A DNA stretch of 64,000 nt. Origin: Leptospira montravelensis. Its GTDB lineage: Bacteria; Spirochaetota; Leptospiria; Leptospirales; Leptospiraceae. The notes below the pieces were generated by a model that ran no database searches, was not told the origin of the DNA, and saw nothing but the letters and a program-made list of their open reading frames with translations. The position numbers and the translations under genes were made by a program. Each line of letters starts with the position of its first letter. The first letter of the stretch is position 1. The stretch covers positions 930,001 to 994,000 of the forward strand of contig NZ_RQFO01000004.1 of NCBI RefSeq assembly GCF_004770045.1, written 5' to 3'. This document shows, one piece after another, positions 1 to 7,412 of this stretch.

Positions 1-147
1 TCTGGGATCGGAATTTTGCTACATGCCTACAGTTGGACAAAGGAAAAAAAGAAACAGGTTCGCATCATCCATTTGTCCCCAGAAGTTCGAACGATATTTG
101 CTGTCGCAAACCTTCTCGATATCTTTCAACTCAAAGAGTCCATCTAA
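1..147 (+). CDS. STAS-domain anti-sigma factor antagonist, C-terminal part
   Basis: This is the 3' end of a gene cut by the window edge; 48 residues are readable in frame 1 before a TAA at 145-147. The visible part starts SGIGILLHAYSWTKEKKK and continues with VRIIHLSPEVRTIFAVANL and LDIFQL. This is the usual last half of a STAS domain (anti-sigma factor antagonist, SpoIIAA/RsbV type): the loop after the phosphorylatable Ser, a helix, a strand and the final helix ending near LxxIF. Such proteins act in partner-switching with anti-sigma kinases. The phosphorylated Ser may be the first visible residue or lie just outside. The gene converges on pssA with only 2 bp between the stop codons, so no separate terminator fits between them. 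Confidence 0.8.
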   Translation, partial: SGIGILLHAYSWTKEKKKQVRIIHLSPEVRTIFAVANLLDIFQLKESI

Positions 148-149
148 GA

Positions 150-905
150 CTACACTCGGTAGTCCTGGATGGTTTGGATGAGAAACGATACGATTCCAGA
201 AAATACATAAAATCCTACCGCACCATACATCACATAGGGCCAACGATAAAATCCAATCGCAAGTAACAACAAACCAAGCCCTAGAATGCTAATTCCTAAT
301 TTTTTCCAAGAGAAAAGTCCTCTGATGGCAACTTGTGGTTTGCTATATCGTAAAGTCGAAACCATAAGTAAGGCTGTGATCACAAAAAATAAAACAGCAG
401 TCCAAAGTGGCACTTGAGACACAGAAAACACCAAAGGGAAAATGCCAATCACAACCCCGGCGACAGGAGACGGAAGTCCGTTAAAAGATTTGGGATCGTG
501 AGCTACATTAAAACGTGCCAATCGGTATGCCGCACAAATAGGATACAAAGCAGCAATGAACATACCCAATGGAAAATAATCTGGTTTGTCAAAGATATCG
601 AGTTTGATATCGTAAAAGAACATTTTGTACGACAAAAATCCAGGAGCAATTCCAAAGGTGGTAAGGTCGGCAAGGCTATCTAAGTCTGCCCCGAGCTCGC
701 TTGTACAATTAAGAGCGCGTGCTGCCATTCCATCAAAACCATCAAAGAGAGCGGCCAAAATGATAAACACTCCCGCTAAGGTATAAAGTTCGTGGGAATT
801 GGATTGTGATGGATTTGTTTCTGCTACCAGAAGCATAGAAACAAAGCCCAAGGTTAAGTTTCCCAGTGTAAGTGTATTTGGAATCCAGGTAAGTTTTAGT
901 TTCAT
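150..905 (-). CDS. pssA: CDP-diacylglycerol--serine O-phosphatidyltransferase
   Basis: A 251-residue membrane protein of the CDP-alcohol phosphatidyltransferase family. The signature DG-x2-AR-x8-G-x3-D-x3-D is complete (D58, G59, A62, R63, G72, D76, D80, with a preceding D55), and about six to seven hydrophobic segments follow. The length and sequence style fit the serine-using branch (PssA type II), which makes phosphatidylserine for phosphatidylethanolamine, rather than PgsA; this substrate call is inference. The ATG overlaps the tsaD stop as ATGA, implying translational coupling. It is the last gene of the lexA-lipoprotein-ctpA-tsaD-pssA run. Confidence 0.85.
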   Translation of the reverse strand: MKLKLTWIPNTLTLGNLTLGFVSMLLVAETNPSQSNSHELYTLAGVFIILAALFDGFDGMAARALNCTSELGADLDSLADLTTFGIAPGFLSYKMFFYDIKLDIFDKPDYFPLGMFIAALYPICAAYRLARFNVAHDPKSFNGLPSPVAGVVIGIFPLVFSVSQVPLWTAVLFFVITALLMVSTLRYSKPQVAIRGLFSWKKLGISILGLGLLLLAIGFYRWPYVMYGAVGFYVFSGIVSFLIQTIQDYRV

Positions 906-1927
906 ATTATTTGTTCAAAGTTTCGTTTGGGACTTACCTTAAAGTCGAGTCCCACAAAAGATTTTTGTTTCCAAAGATGGTATCCAAGACATGCCACCAT
1001 CGCTCCGTTATCTGTGCAGTAAATTTTTTTGCTAGGATAAAATAGGTCAAACCGAGACCTTTCCTTTTCTTTTTCCAAACAATCTCGAAGTGTCCCGTTG
1101 GCAAGGACACCCCCTGCCGCCACAACTGTCCGAATCCCTGTTTTGGTGATGGCTTTTCCTAGATTACGAGTGACAAGTTCAAAGGCAGTCTTTTGGAAAT
1201 AGTAAGCGATCTTTTCAATGGGAAGTGACTTTGCATTTTCCCGTTTATAATATAACACTGCCGTTTTAAGCCCACTATAAGAAAACCGAATTTGGTCTTC
1301 CCCATCTTCTTTCAAAAGTTTTGGAAAGGGATTTTTTTCACCAGATACCGGCCTGTATGCATTTGCTTTGGCTTCCAAATAGGGCCCACCAGGATAGGGA
1401 AGATCCAAAACGGCACTGACCTTATCAAAGGCCTCTCCGAGAGAATCATCCTGGGTATCTGCAAAAATCTGCAAATCACCAAATCCTTTGTATATATAAA
1501 TGGAAGAATTTCCTCCCGATAAAAGAAGTCCAAGCCAAGGAAAAGGAGGAAGTTCTCTTTCTAAACCGATCACAGCTAAGTGCGCCTCTAAATGGTTTAC
1601 AGCAACAATCGGGATACCAAAAACAAGAGATATACAACGAGCCAACTGTGCACCGATCATAAGAGAACCAACTAATCCCGGATAGCTGGTCACCGCTACG
1701 TAGTTTAAATCGGAAAATTCAATCCCTGCTTCCTCCATTGCCACAGAAAGTAGCAAATTGATTTTTTCTAAATGGGCTCTGGAAGCAATTTCAGGCACCA
1801 CTCCCCGGTAAGGGGAATGTGAATCGATTTGGCTATATATTTTTAGAGAGAGAAGTTCCCTTCCATCACGAACAATCGCAATAGAAGTTTCATCACAACT
1901 GGATTCAATTCCTAACCCGTAGGCCAT
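902..1927 (-). CDS. tsaD: tRNA N6-adenosine threonylcarbamoyltransferase TsaD
   Basis: 341 residues, the usual length of TsaD (Kae1/Qri7/YgjD). It transfers the threonylcarbamoyl group to A37 of ANN-decoding tRNAs, together with TsaB and TsaE. The ASKHA-fold start [10 protein letters not shown] is present, as are the metal-binding HLEAH motif (H112, H116), the LLLSGGNS nucleotide loop, the GEAFDK segment and the CTDNGAM motif near the C-terminus with the third metal ligand Asp. In the motif usually written GGVAAN the protein has GGVLAN, a mild change. It abuts ctpA with a 1-bp overlap and overlaps pssA by 4 bp. The start is well fixed by the neighbours. Confidence 0.95.
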   Translation of the reverse strand: MAYGLGIESSCDETSIAIVRDGRELLSLKIYSQIDSHSPYRGVVPEIASRAHLEKINLLLSVAMEEAGIEFSDLNYVAVTSYPGLVGSLMIGAQLARCISLVFGIPIVAVNHLEAHLAVIGLERELPPFPWLGLLLSGGNSSIYIYKGFGDLQIFADTQDDSLGEAFDKVSAVLDLPYPGGPYLEAKANAYRPVSGEKNPFPKLLKEDGEDQIRFSYSGLKTAVLYYKRENAKSLPIEKIAYYFQKTAFELVTRNLGKAITKTGIRTVVAAGGVLANGTLRDCLEKEKERSRFDLFYPSKKIYCTDNGAMVACLGYHLWKQKSFVGLDFKVSPKRNFEQII

Positions 1928-3306
1928 TATTTCAAAACACGAATGGCTTCAGAAAGTTGTGTGTCTAAATCCAATCTTGGCTTTGCATTAGAAGACCCAA
2001 CCCTCATTTCATTAAACAAAAAAATACGAGTGACCGAGTCCGAGATGGTTAGATTTTCTTTTTTAAGTATGGCTGCAAAATCAGAAAGAGCAATATCATT
2101 CAATTCCGAATGTGTTTCTAAAAAGGGGCGGATTAAATTCTTCTTAAAAAGTTTTTCCAAGGCATATTTTTCATCTTCACTGGCAGAAGTGGGATTAACG
2201 ATATAATCAGGAGTGATTCCCTTTCCATGAATGGAAATTCCAGATGGAGTATAATATTTTTGAATGGTAATGGCAACCCCAGTTCCCCCTGATAAAGGAA
2301 AGATGGACTGCACACTTCCCTTTCCAAAACTTTGGGTTCCGACTACCACAGCACGTTTGTTATCTTTTAAAGCACCCGCTAAAATCTCGGAAGCACTGGC
2401 AGAACCTCCATTCACCAAAATGGCAATGGGGATATCCAAAAACTTTTTCTCTTTTTTATCGGCTTTATAACTTTTTACGAGGACCCCACCTCTTCCTTTT
2501 ACAGAAACGATTTCGGCATCGGGAGGTAAAAATAGATCCGCAAGGTCGATGGCCAAATCCAAAAGTCCACCTGGATTCATTCGCAAATCGATCACTAGTT
2601 TTTTAGCACCAGAATCCATCATGGTTTTCACTGCCGAAACAAATTCTTTGGTGGTAGTCTCTTTCCCCATAAACTGCACCAGTTTGATATAACCAGTTTC
2701 TGTTTCCGGAAGATAATGTGACCTTACATAACGAATTTGGATCAGTTCCCGAACCAAATTAACCACAAAAGGATCTTTGATTCCCTTTCGTTCGATCTTC
2801 ATGGAAATAGAGGATCCCACATCGCCACGCATCATTGCGATAGATTCTGATAAAGAAACTGACTTTGTACTTTTACCGTTAATCTCTATGATTTTGTCTT
2901 GGGGTTGGAGTCCTGCCTTCCAAGCCGGAGTTCCCTCAATCGGTGCCACGATAATAAATGCATTTTCTTGGAAACTAATCTCAACTCCAATTCCACCAAA
3001 ACTTCCTTTGGTTTCGTTTTGTAATTCCCCAAATTCATCAGTGTCCAAAAACCTGGTATGTGGATCACCTAAACTTTGTAAGGCTCCCTGTATGGCGCCG
3101 GTATAAATTTTTTTCTCTTCCTGGGGGTCTACATAATCATTTTCAATGTAGGAAACTACTTCATGGAGAATTTGTAAATATTTCTCCCCGTCAGTGGATA
3201 TGGCCTTTACCTTATCTGTGCTTACAAAAAAAACTAGGGCCACCAAACAACCGGTAATTGCCCCCCAAACCAGACGTTCTGAAATTTTGATTTTATTCAT
3301 TTCCAT
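1927..3306 (-). CDS. ctpA: C-terminal processing peptidase (S41 family)
   Basis: 459 residues. The N-terminus has a single hydrophobic segment (about residues 12-30) that should act as signal or anchor, placing the protease in the periplasm. A PDZ domain spans roughly residues 100-180 ([23 protein letters not shown]), followed by the S41 peptidase core. The catalytic Ser lies in GGSASASE (S302/S304) and the general-base Lys in QSFGKGSVQ (K329), as in CtpA/Prc. It probably trims or degrades envelope proteins; no adaptor (NlpI-like) gene is adjacent. Two in-frame ATGs (3306 and 3300) both overlap the end of the upstream lipoprotein gene, so expression is likely coupled. Confidence 0.93.
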   Translation of the reverse strand: MEMNKIKISERLVWGAITGCLVALVFFVSTDKVKAISTDGEKYLQILHEVVSYIENDYVDPQEEKKIYTGAIQGALQSLGDPHTRFLDTDEFGELQNETKGSFGGIGVEISFQENAFIIVAPIEGTPAWKAGLQPQDKIIEINGKSTKSVSLSESIAMMRGDVGSSISMKIERKGIKDPFVVNLVRELIQIRYVRSHYLPETETGYIKLVQFMGKETTTKEFVSAVKTMMDSGAKKLVIDLRMNPGGLLDLAIDLADLFLPPDAEIVSVKGRGGVLVKSYKADKKEKKFLDIPIAILVNGGSASASEILAGALKDNKRAVVVGTQSFGKGSVQSIFPLSGGTGVAITIQKYYTPSGISIHGKGITPDYIVNPTSASEDEKYALEKLFKKNLIRPFLETHSELNDIALSDFAAILKKENLTISDSVTRIFLFNEMRVGSSNAKPRLDLDTQLSEAIRVLK

Positions 3307-3583
3307 AAATTGACTCGTAAAGAGCTTTGTTTTCTTTTTTTAACATTTCTTTGGCTTCCGGGATAGACAACCGGTACACTTCGCATGCTTCTTCAAAGAG
3401 AGCCATGTCTGTGGGAGTGGGTCTTTTGGTATCTGCCATAAGCCCTGTTTGGATTCGGTTTTGTGCAAACCTTTCCAAAACGCGTTTTAGATCATAAGCA
3501 TCGATTTCTTGTTTTTTGGGAGCGCAAGAGAGGACGAGAGATACGATAAGAAAGGTTGGGAAAGAAAAAAGATGTTTCGACAT
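3293..3583 (-). CDS. small putative lipoprotein
   Basis: 96 residues with a type II signal peptide: MSKHLF followed by a hydrophobic stretch and a lipobox LVLSC (Cys20), then a short acidic/basic helical domain of about 75 residues. A longer reading from a TTG at 3619 is possible, but the ATG at 3583 gives a proper signal peptide and has AGAAGGG just in front of it, so this start is preferred. The family is not recognised. It sits between lexA and ctpA, with overlap into ctpA, so it may be an envelope partner or substrate of that protease (inference only). Confidence 0.7.
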   Translation of the reverse strand: MSKHLFSFPTFLIVSLVLSCAPKKQEIDAYDLKRVLERFAQNRIQTGLMADTKRPTPTDMALFEEACEVYRLSIPEAKEMLKKENKALYESIYGNE

Positions 3584-3619
3584 CCCTTCTAAACTCGTTC
3601 CCAACCAGGCTTTGGTCAA

Positions 3620-4228
3620 TCAGTAAATACGATAGAGTCCGATTAGTTTTCCAATTATCGTAGCCTTTTTGGTACGAATCGGTTTTAGTTTTACGTTTCT
3701 TGGTTCCAAACGAATCATATCGGGCTCTTTGTAAAAAACTTTCAAAGTAGCCTCGTTTTCGATCATGGCAACTACGATCTCTCCATTTCTTGCAGTGTCC
3801 TTTTTCTGGATGATGGCAATGTCTCCATCGCTAATCCCTGCTTCCACCATAGAATCTCCTTTCACACGTAAAGCAAAGGTTCCCGGTTTGGTCGCAAGGT
3901 CTTCCGGAACCGCGATGTATTCTTCGATGTTTTCTTCAGCAAGGATAGGAGAACCGGCTGCCACTTGCCCAAGAAGTGGAATTCCCGAAGCACGAACGAG
4001 AAGTGCTTCGTCCCCATTTCCTTTCAAAAGTTCAATGGCGCGGCTTTGGTTTTTAGAAGTGCGGATATAACCTTTTTTTTCAATGGCCTTTAGGTGGTCA
4101 TACGCACCTTTGGCAGTAATTCCAAATTGGTCCCCAATCTCACGGATGGTGGGTGGGAACCCCTTCTCGCGGACAGTGTCCGATATGTATTGCAGGACAA
4201 ATTCTTGTTTTTCCGTGAGGTCTTTCAT
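3620..4228 (-). CDS. lexA: LexA repressor (SOS response, S24 autopeptidase)
   Basis: 202 residues, the standard LexA length. The N-terminal winged helix-turn-helix (residues 1-65, with TIREIGDQFGITAKGAYDHL) binds DNA. The C-terminal domain has the self-cleavage bond Ala91-Gly92 in QVAAGSP and the Ser126/Lys163 dyad (GDSM and ATLKVFY), spaced 37 residues apart as in E. coli. It represses DNA-damage genes until RecA filaments trigger cleavage. A promoter-like TTGACA-17-TTATCT ends only 7 bp before the ATG and there is no Shine-Dalgarno, which suggests a leaderless transcript. No TTTG-N5-CAAA box, the reported Leptospira LexA site, was seen in the upstream region. This agrees with the published finding that L. 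interrogans lexA is not autoregulated. Confidence 0.96.
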   Translation of the reverse strand: MKDLTEKQEFVLQYISDTVREKGFPPTIREIGDQFGITAKGAYDHLKAIEKKGYIRTSKNQSRAIELLKGNGDEALLVRASGIPLLGQVAAGSPILAEENIEEYIAVPEDLATKPGTFALRVKGDSMVEAGISDGDIAIIQKKDTARNGEIVVAMIENEATLKVFYKEPDMIRLEPRNVKLKPIRTKKATIIGKLIGLYRIY

Positions 4229-4235
4229 ACTAAAC

Positions 4236-4264
4236 AGATAACTAGGAAATGGGCGTTATGTCAA
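4236..4264 (-). promoter_or_regulatory. putative lexA promoter
   Basis: Read on the minus strand: a perfect -35 TTGACA (4259-4264), a 17-bp spacer and a -10 TTATCT (4236-4241; 4 of 6 to TATAAT). The lexA ATG begins 7 bp further on, so transcription would start at or within a base or two of the start codon. Confidence 0.55.
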
Positions 4265-4277
4265 CAAAAAACTAGGA
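4240..4277. repeat. 8-bp direct repeat AACTAGGA, 30-bp period, around the lexA promoter
   Basis: AACTAGGA occurs at 4240-4247 and again at 4270-4277 (plus strand), one copy touching the -10 and one upstream of the -35. The spacing of exactly 30 bp, about three helical turns, would place both copies on one DNA face. It may be a regulator site or chance. Confidence 0.4.
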
Positions 4278-4278
4278 G

Positions 4279-5460
4279 TTATAATTTTAAATACTCACTT
4301 TTTAAAACAAAACTTCCTTCTTCCACAATGGCTTCCCCTGATTCAACACCTGTTACAACTTCAACCCAATTGTCGTAAACTTTCCCTACTCCTAGTTTTT
4401 TAGCAGAAAAAGAACCATCTCCATTACGAACAAAAACAAAATTTTCACCTTCTATTTTGTGAATACAATTTACAGGAATGACTTTGGCTTTGTTAACTGA
4501 AGACTCAACCGTAGCACCCACTACCGTTGCGGTTACACTTTGTCCGGGACGAAGTCTTCCTTTTGAGTTTCTCACTTCCAAACGAATCTCTGCCGTTTTT
4601 TTGATGGGATCAATGACATCTCCCACATGAGAAACAACTGCCTTCAAAGATTCATCTTTAGATCCAATCGGAATGACTTTGGCTTCGTTTCCCATTCGAA
4701 TGGATGCCAAATCTTTTTCATATACTTCTAAATTGATCCAAAGAACACTTAAATCAGCCACGGTAAACAAATTGTCTCGAGCATTAACCGCCTGACCGAT
4801 GATAGCTTCTCTTTCTGTAACCGTTCCCGAAATAGGAGTTCTTATGTATAAGTTTTTTGAGTTATATTTTCCAGCTTCTAAATTGGTAATTTCAGCATCG
4901 TTTAATCCCAAGTTTTCTAAAGCATTTCGGGAAGTTTCCATTTCCGCTTTCACGGATTTGTAATCCATTAAGGACATCTCGTACTCTTTTGCAGAGGTTA
5001 CTTTTCTTTCATACAAATCTTTTGCTCTATCGGCTTGCACTTTTAAAGCTTCTAGCCTTGCTCTTGCTTTTAAGTAATTTGCCTCTGTGGTGCCAAGTTC
5101 TACCGATTGAATGGAAGCAAGGGCTGTACTCTTTTTTACATACTCCCCTTCCTTCACAAAAACCTGTACAATCCGTCCACTAACACGAGATCCCACTTTT
5201 GCCACACTGTTCATATCATAAGATACAGTTCCAGGAAGTTGTAGTTCTTCCTCGAGTGCTTTTTCTTCCAAATAAACAACGGAAAAAGGATGATTCTTTT
5301 GGATTTCCTGAGAAATGATAAATTTGGATTTATCTTCTGTGAGAGCTTCTGTTTTTTTGCCGGGTCCAAAAAACTTGGTATAACCAAAGTAAGCCAAACT
5401 TCCAACGAGTACAAGTATACTCAAGGAACGAATATTCTTAAAATTGAATTCTGTTTTCAT
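4279..5460 (-). CDS. czcB: RND efflux periplasmic adaptor (CzcB/CusB-like)
   Basis: 393 residues with an N-terminal membrane anchor (about residues 11-28, no lipobox), then the layout of membrane-fusion proteins. There is a lipoyl half (GSRVSGRIVQVFVKEGEYVKK), a helical hairpin (about 130-200), the second lipoyl half (IRTPISGTVTEREAIIGQ), a beta-barrel (about 225-310) and a membrane-proximal domain. It bridges the inner-membrane pump and the outer-membrane channel. It is the last gene of the operon, 6 bp after the channel gene. The heavy-metal assignment comes from the adjacent CzcA-type pump. No N-terminal Met/His metal-binding motif like that of CusB is evident. The symbol is by family and the true substrate is unknown. 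Confidence 0.85.
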   Translation of the reverse strand: MKTEFNFKNIRSLSILVLVGSLAYFGYTKFFGPGKKTEALTEDKSKFIISQEIQKNHPFSVVYLEEKALEEELQLPGTVSYDMNSVAKVGSRVSGRIVQVFVKEGEYVKKSTALASIQSVELGTTEANYLKARARLEALKVQADRAKDLYERKVTSAKEYEMSLMDYKSVKAEMETSRNALENLGLNDAEITNLEAGKYNSKNLYIRTPISGTVTEREAIIGQAVNARDNLFTVADLSVLWINLEVYEKDLASIRMGNEAKVIPIGSKDESLKAVVSHVGDVIDPIKKTAEIRLEVRNSKGRLRPGQSVTATVVGATVESSVNKAKVIPVNCIHKIEGENFVFVRNGDGSFSAKKLGVGKVYDNWVEVVTGVESGEAIVEEGSFVLKSEYLKL

Positions 5461-5466
5461 ATAAAT

Positions 5467-6792
5467 TTAAAACTCCGAGCTATCCATCTTTCCGATAGAA
5501 GCTTTGTATCCTTCCAAAGCATTGTAATAGAGATAAATGATTTCATAATAACTACGAAGCACGCTGAGATAATTTTTCTCAGCCTCTAAAAACGTTACTA
5601 AATTAGATGCACCCCGAATGTAAGCAAGCCTTGACTTCTCTTGCACTTCTTTGTTTTTTTCGAGTAGTCCCATTTTTTGGTAATCAAGTAACTGTGATTC
5701 CCGAGCCTGTAACTCTTTAATAGCAGCAGAAATTTCAGATATGATTTCGTTTCGTTTTGCATCGACATCGAATCCTAGTTTTTTATAAGATTCTTCTGAT
5801 TTTAAAATTTCCCCTTGTTTACGATCAAACAAAGGAAGTGGTGTTGCCGCATATACGCCCGTAACATTTTCATTTCCTTTATTTAAAAACTCAATCCCGA
5901 GTGTTAAAGGAGGAATGATTTCTCGTTTTTTGAGTTCGATATTCATTCTTTCCTTTTGTTGGCGAATTTTCAAAGCAACAAGGTCAGGACGTTCTTCAAT
6001 ATCAAAGTCATTCAAATCTATTCCAAATTCACGTGTAGAAATAAACTCCAATCGACCTTTAATGCTTAAAGGAGAATTTACATCAGAGATTCCAATTAAG
6101 ATTCTAAGATTTTTTACAACTTGAGCACGAAGGATCCTGGCATTTCGGTATTCACGTTCAATTTGTACACGTTCCAACGCCAATCGATCATATTCTAAAA
6201 AGGAGATATCTCCTTTTTCCGCCCTAAGTTTGGTTAAATCCAAAAGGTCTTGGTAGTTTTCCAAAAACTCCTTTTGGTAATTAATTTGTTCCGTCACATA
6301 GAGATAAGTCCAAAAATTTTGACGAAGTCGCAACCGAAACAAACGATCAAAATCTCGAAAACTGGCAATCGTTCCAAGAAACTCTTGTTTGGCGACTTTT
6401 TCCCTCTGAGGGATCACTCCACTCATATCAAAAGGTTGGTTGTAAATAAAAGAAGTTTCTGGTCTACCTGTCGCTGAATTCACAGAAGCACCCATAAACT
6501 GCTGTTGCATATTCATTATGGGATTGTAATACAAACTAGCAGTAATGATATCTCCCCGAGCCATACCGATATTTTGTTTTTCACGAAGATAAAGCGGATT
6601 ACTAGTGACAGCAAAATCTTCTAATTCATCTAAATTCCATTTTTCTTTCGAATCTTGGACTCTTGAATCTTCACCTAGAAAAAACAACTCATCTTTAGAA
6701 TGCAGTTCATACACTGCTTTTTCTTTTGGAAAAACAGTGGATGTGTGAATTCCGAGAAGGAACAATACCAAAAACTTCGTTATATACTTCAT
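5467..6792 (-). CDS. czcC: outer-membrane efflux channel (TolC/CzcC family)
   Basis: 441 residues with a cleavable signal peptide (MKYITKFLVLFLLGIHTS...). Two repeated halves are rich in long amphipathic helices typical of outer-membrane factors (for example LRAEKGDISFLEYDRLALER and the later LAYIRGASNLVTFLEAEKN). These repeats form the trimeric alpha-barrel tunnel. It forms the outer-membrane exit of the tripartite pump with the adjacent RND and adaptor genes. It overlaps the pyrophosphatase gene by 4 bp, so the two are translationally coupled. The gene order pump-pyrophosphatase-channel-adaptor differs from the classic channel-adaptor-pump order of czcCBA. Confidence 0.85.
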   Translation of the reverse strand: MKYITKFLVLFLLGIHTSTVFPKEKAVYELHSKDELFFLGEDSRVQDSKEKWNLDELEDFAVTSNPLYLREKQNIGMARGDIITASLYYNPIMNMQQQFMGASVNSATGRPETSFIYNQPFDMSGVIPQREKVAKQEFLGTIASFRDFDRLFRLRLRQNFWTYLYVTEQINYQKEFLENYQDLLDLTKLRAEKGDISFLEYDRLALERVQIEREYRNARILRAQVVKNLRILIGISDVNSPLSIKGRLEFISTREFGIDLNDFDIEERPDLVALKIRQQKERMNIELKKREIIPPLTLGIEFLNKGNENVTGVYAATPLPLFDRKQGEILKSEESYKKLGFDVDAKRNEIISEISAAIKELQARESQLLDYQKMGLLEKNKEVQEKSRLAYIRGASNLVTFLEAEKNYLSVLRSYYEIIYLYYNALEGYKASIGKMDSSEF

Positions 6793-7412
6793 ACGGTTAC
6801 AAATTTCTTTATATAATCTTCGATTCCAAACTGGATGACTTTTATGGCTTCCACACGATCATATACTTCGGTAATTTCTACAGTTCCCGTTGAAGGTGAG
6901 TTTGGATCGAGTTTGTAAGTTAAAAAATAATGGTGGAGTTTGTTGATCAGTGCTTTCGGAACTTCTGAAATATCTTTGATTTGACCGAACACTTCGTCCC
7001 CTTTGAGAACAGCTACGATTTTGTCATCGGCCTCGCCTTTATCAATCATCCTAAGTCCACCGATGGGTATAACGGTTAAAATCATATTTCCATGAGTGAT
7101 GGGATTGACACTGAGTACACAAATATCAATAGGATCTCCATCTCCGATAATGTCTGGTCTTCCCACAACTTCCGAACAATGTTTTCCAGAAGCTTCTCCT
7201 GAAAATGTTCTTGGGATAAATCCATAGAGAGTCGGCGAACGGTTGCTATACTTTTGAGGTCTGTCCACTCTGATAAAACCAGAAGCTTTATCAATTTCAT
7301 ACTTTACTGTGTCTTGTGGTGTTAGTTCGATAAAAACATCCAACTCATCTGGTGCCTTTGGTCCTAGTTCCAATCCATGCCAAGGGTGTGCTACGTAATA
7401 ATTAGGTTTCAT
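6789..7412 (-). CDS. ppa: family I inorganic pyrophosphatase
   Basis: 207 residues. The family I signature is intact: KYEIDK near the start, the YGFIPRT segment, the metal-binding GDGDPIDIC motif (three Asp) and the later MIDKGEADDKIVAV block holding further Asp and Lys ligands. It hydrolyses PPi to two phosphates using divalent metal and should be cytosolic (no signal peptide). It is longer than E. coli Ppa (175 aa), by an N-terminal strand and a C-terminal tail. The ATG follows the czcA stop directly with an AGAGGA ribosome site inside the czcA end, and the 3' end overlaps the channel gene. It is therefore truly embedded in the metal-efflux operon. Confidence 0.93.
   Translation of the reverse strand: MKPNYYVAHPWHGLELGPKAPDELDVFIELTPQDTVKYEIDKASGFIRVDRPQKYSNRSPTLYGFIPRTFSGEASGKHCSEVVGRPDIIGDGDPIDICVLSVNPITHGNMILTVIPIGGLRMIDKGEADDKIVAVLKGDEVFGQIKDISEVPKALINKLHHYFLTYKLDPNSPSTGTVEITEVYDRVEAIKVIQFGIEDYIKKFVTV

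Noticed and set aside
4229..4290. LexA box upstream of lexA
   Set aside because: Only a half site TTTG is found; the other half does not match CAAA, so no SOS box is claimed.
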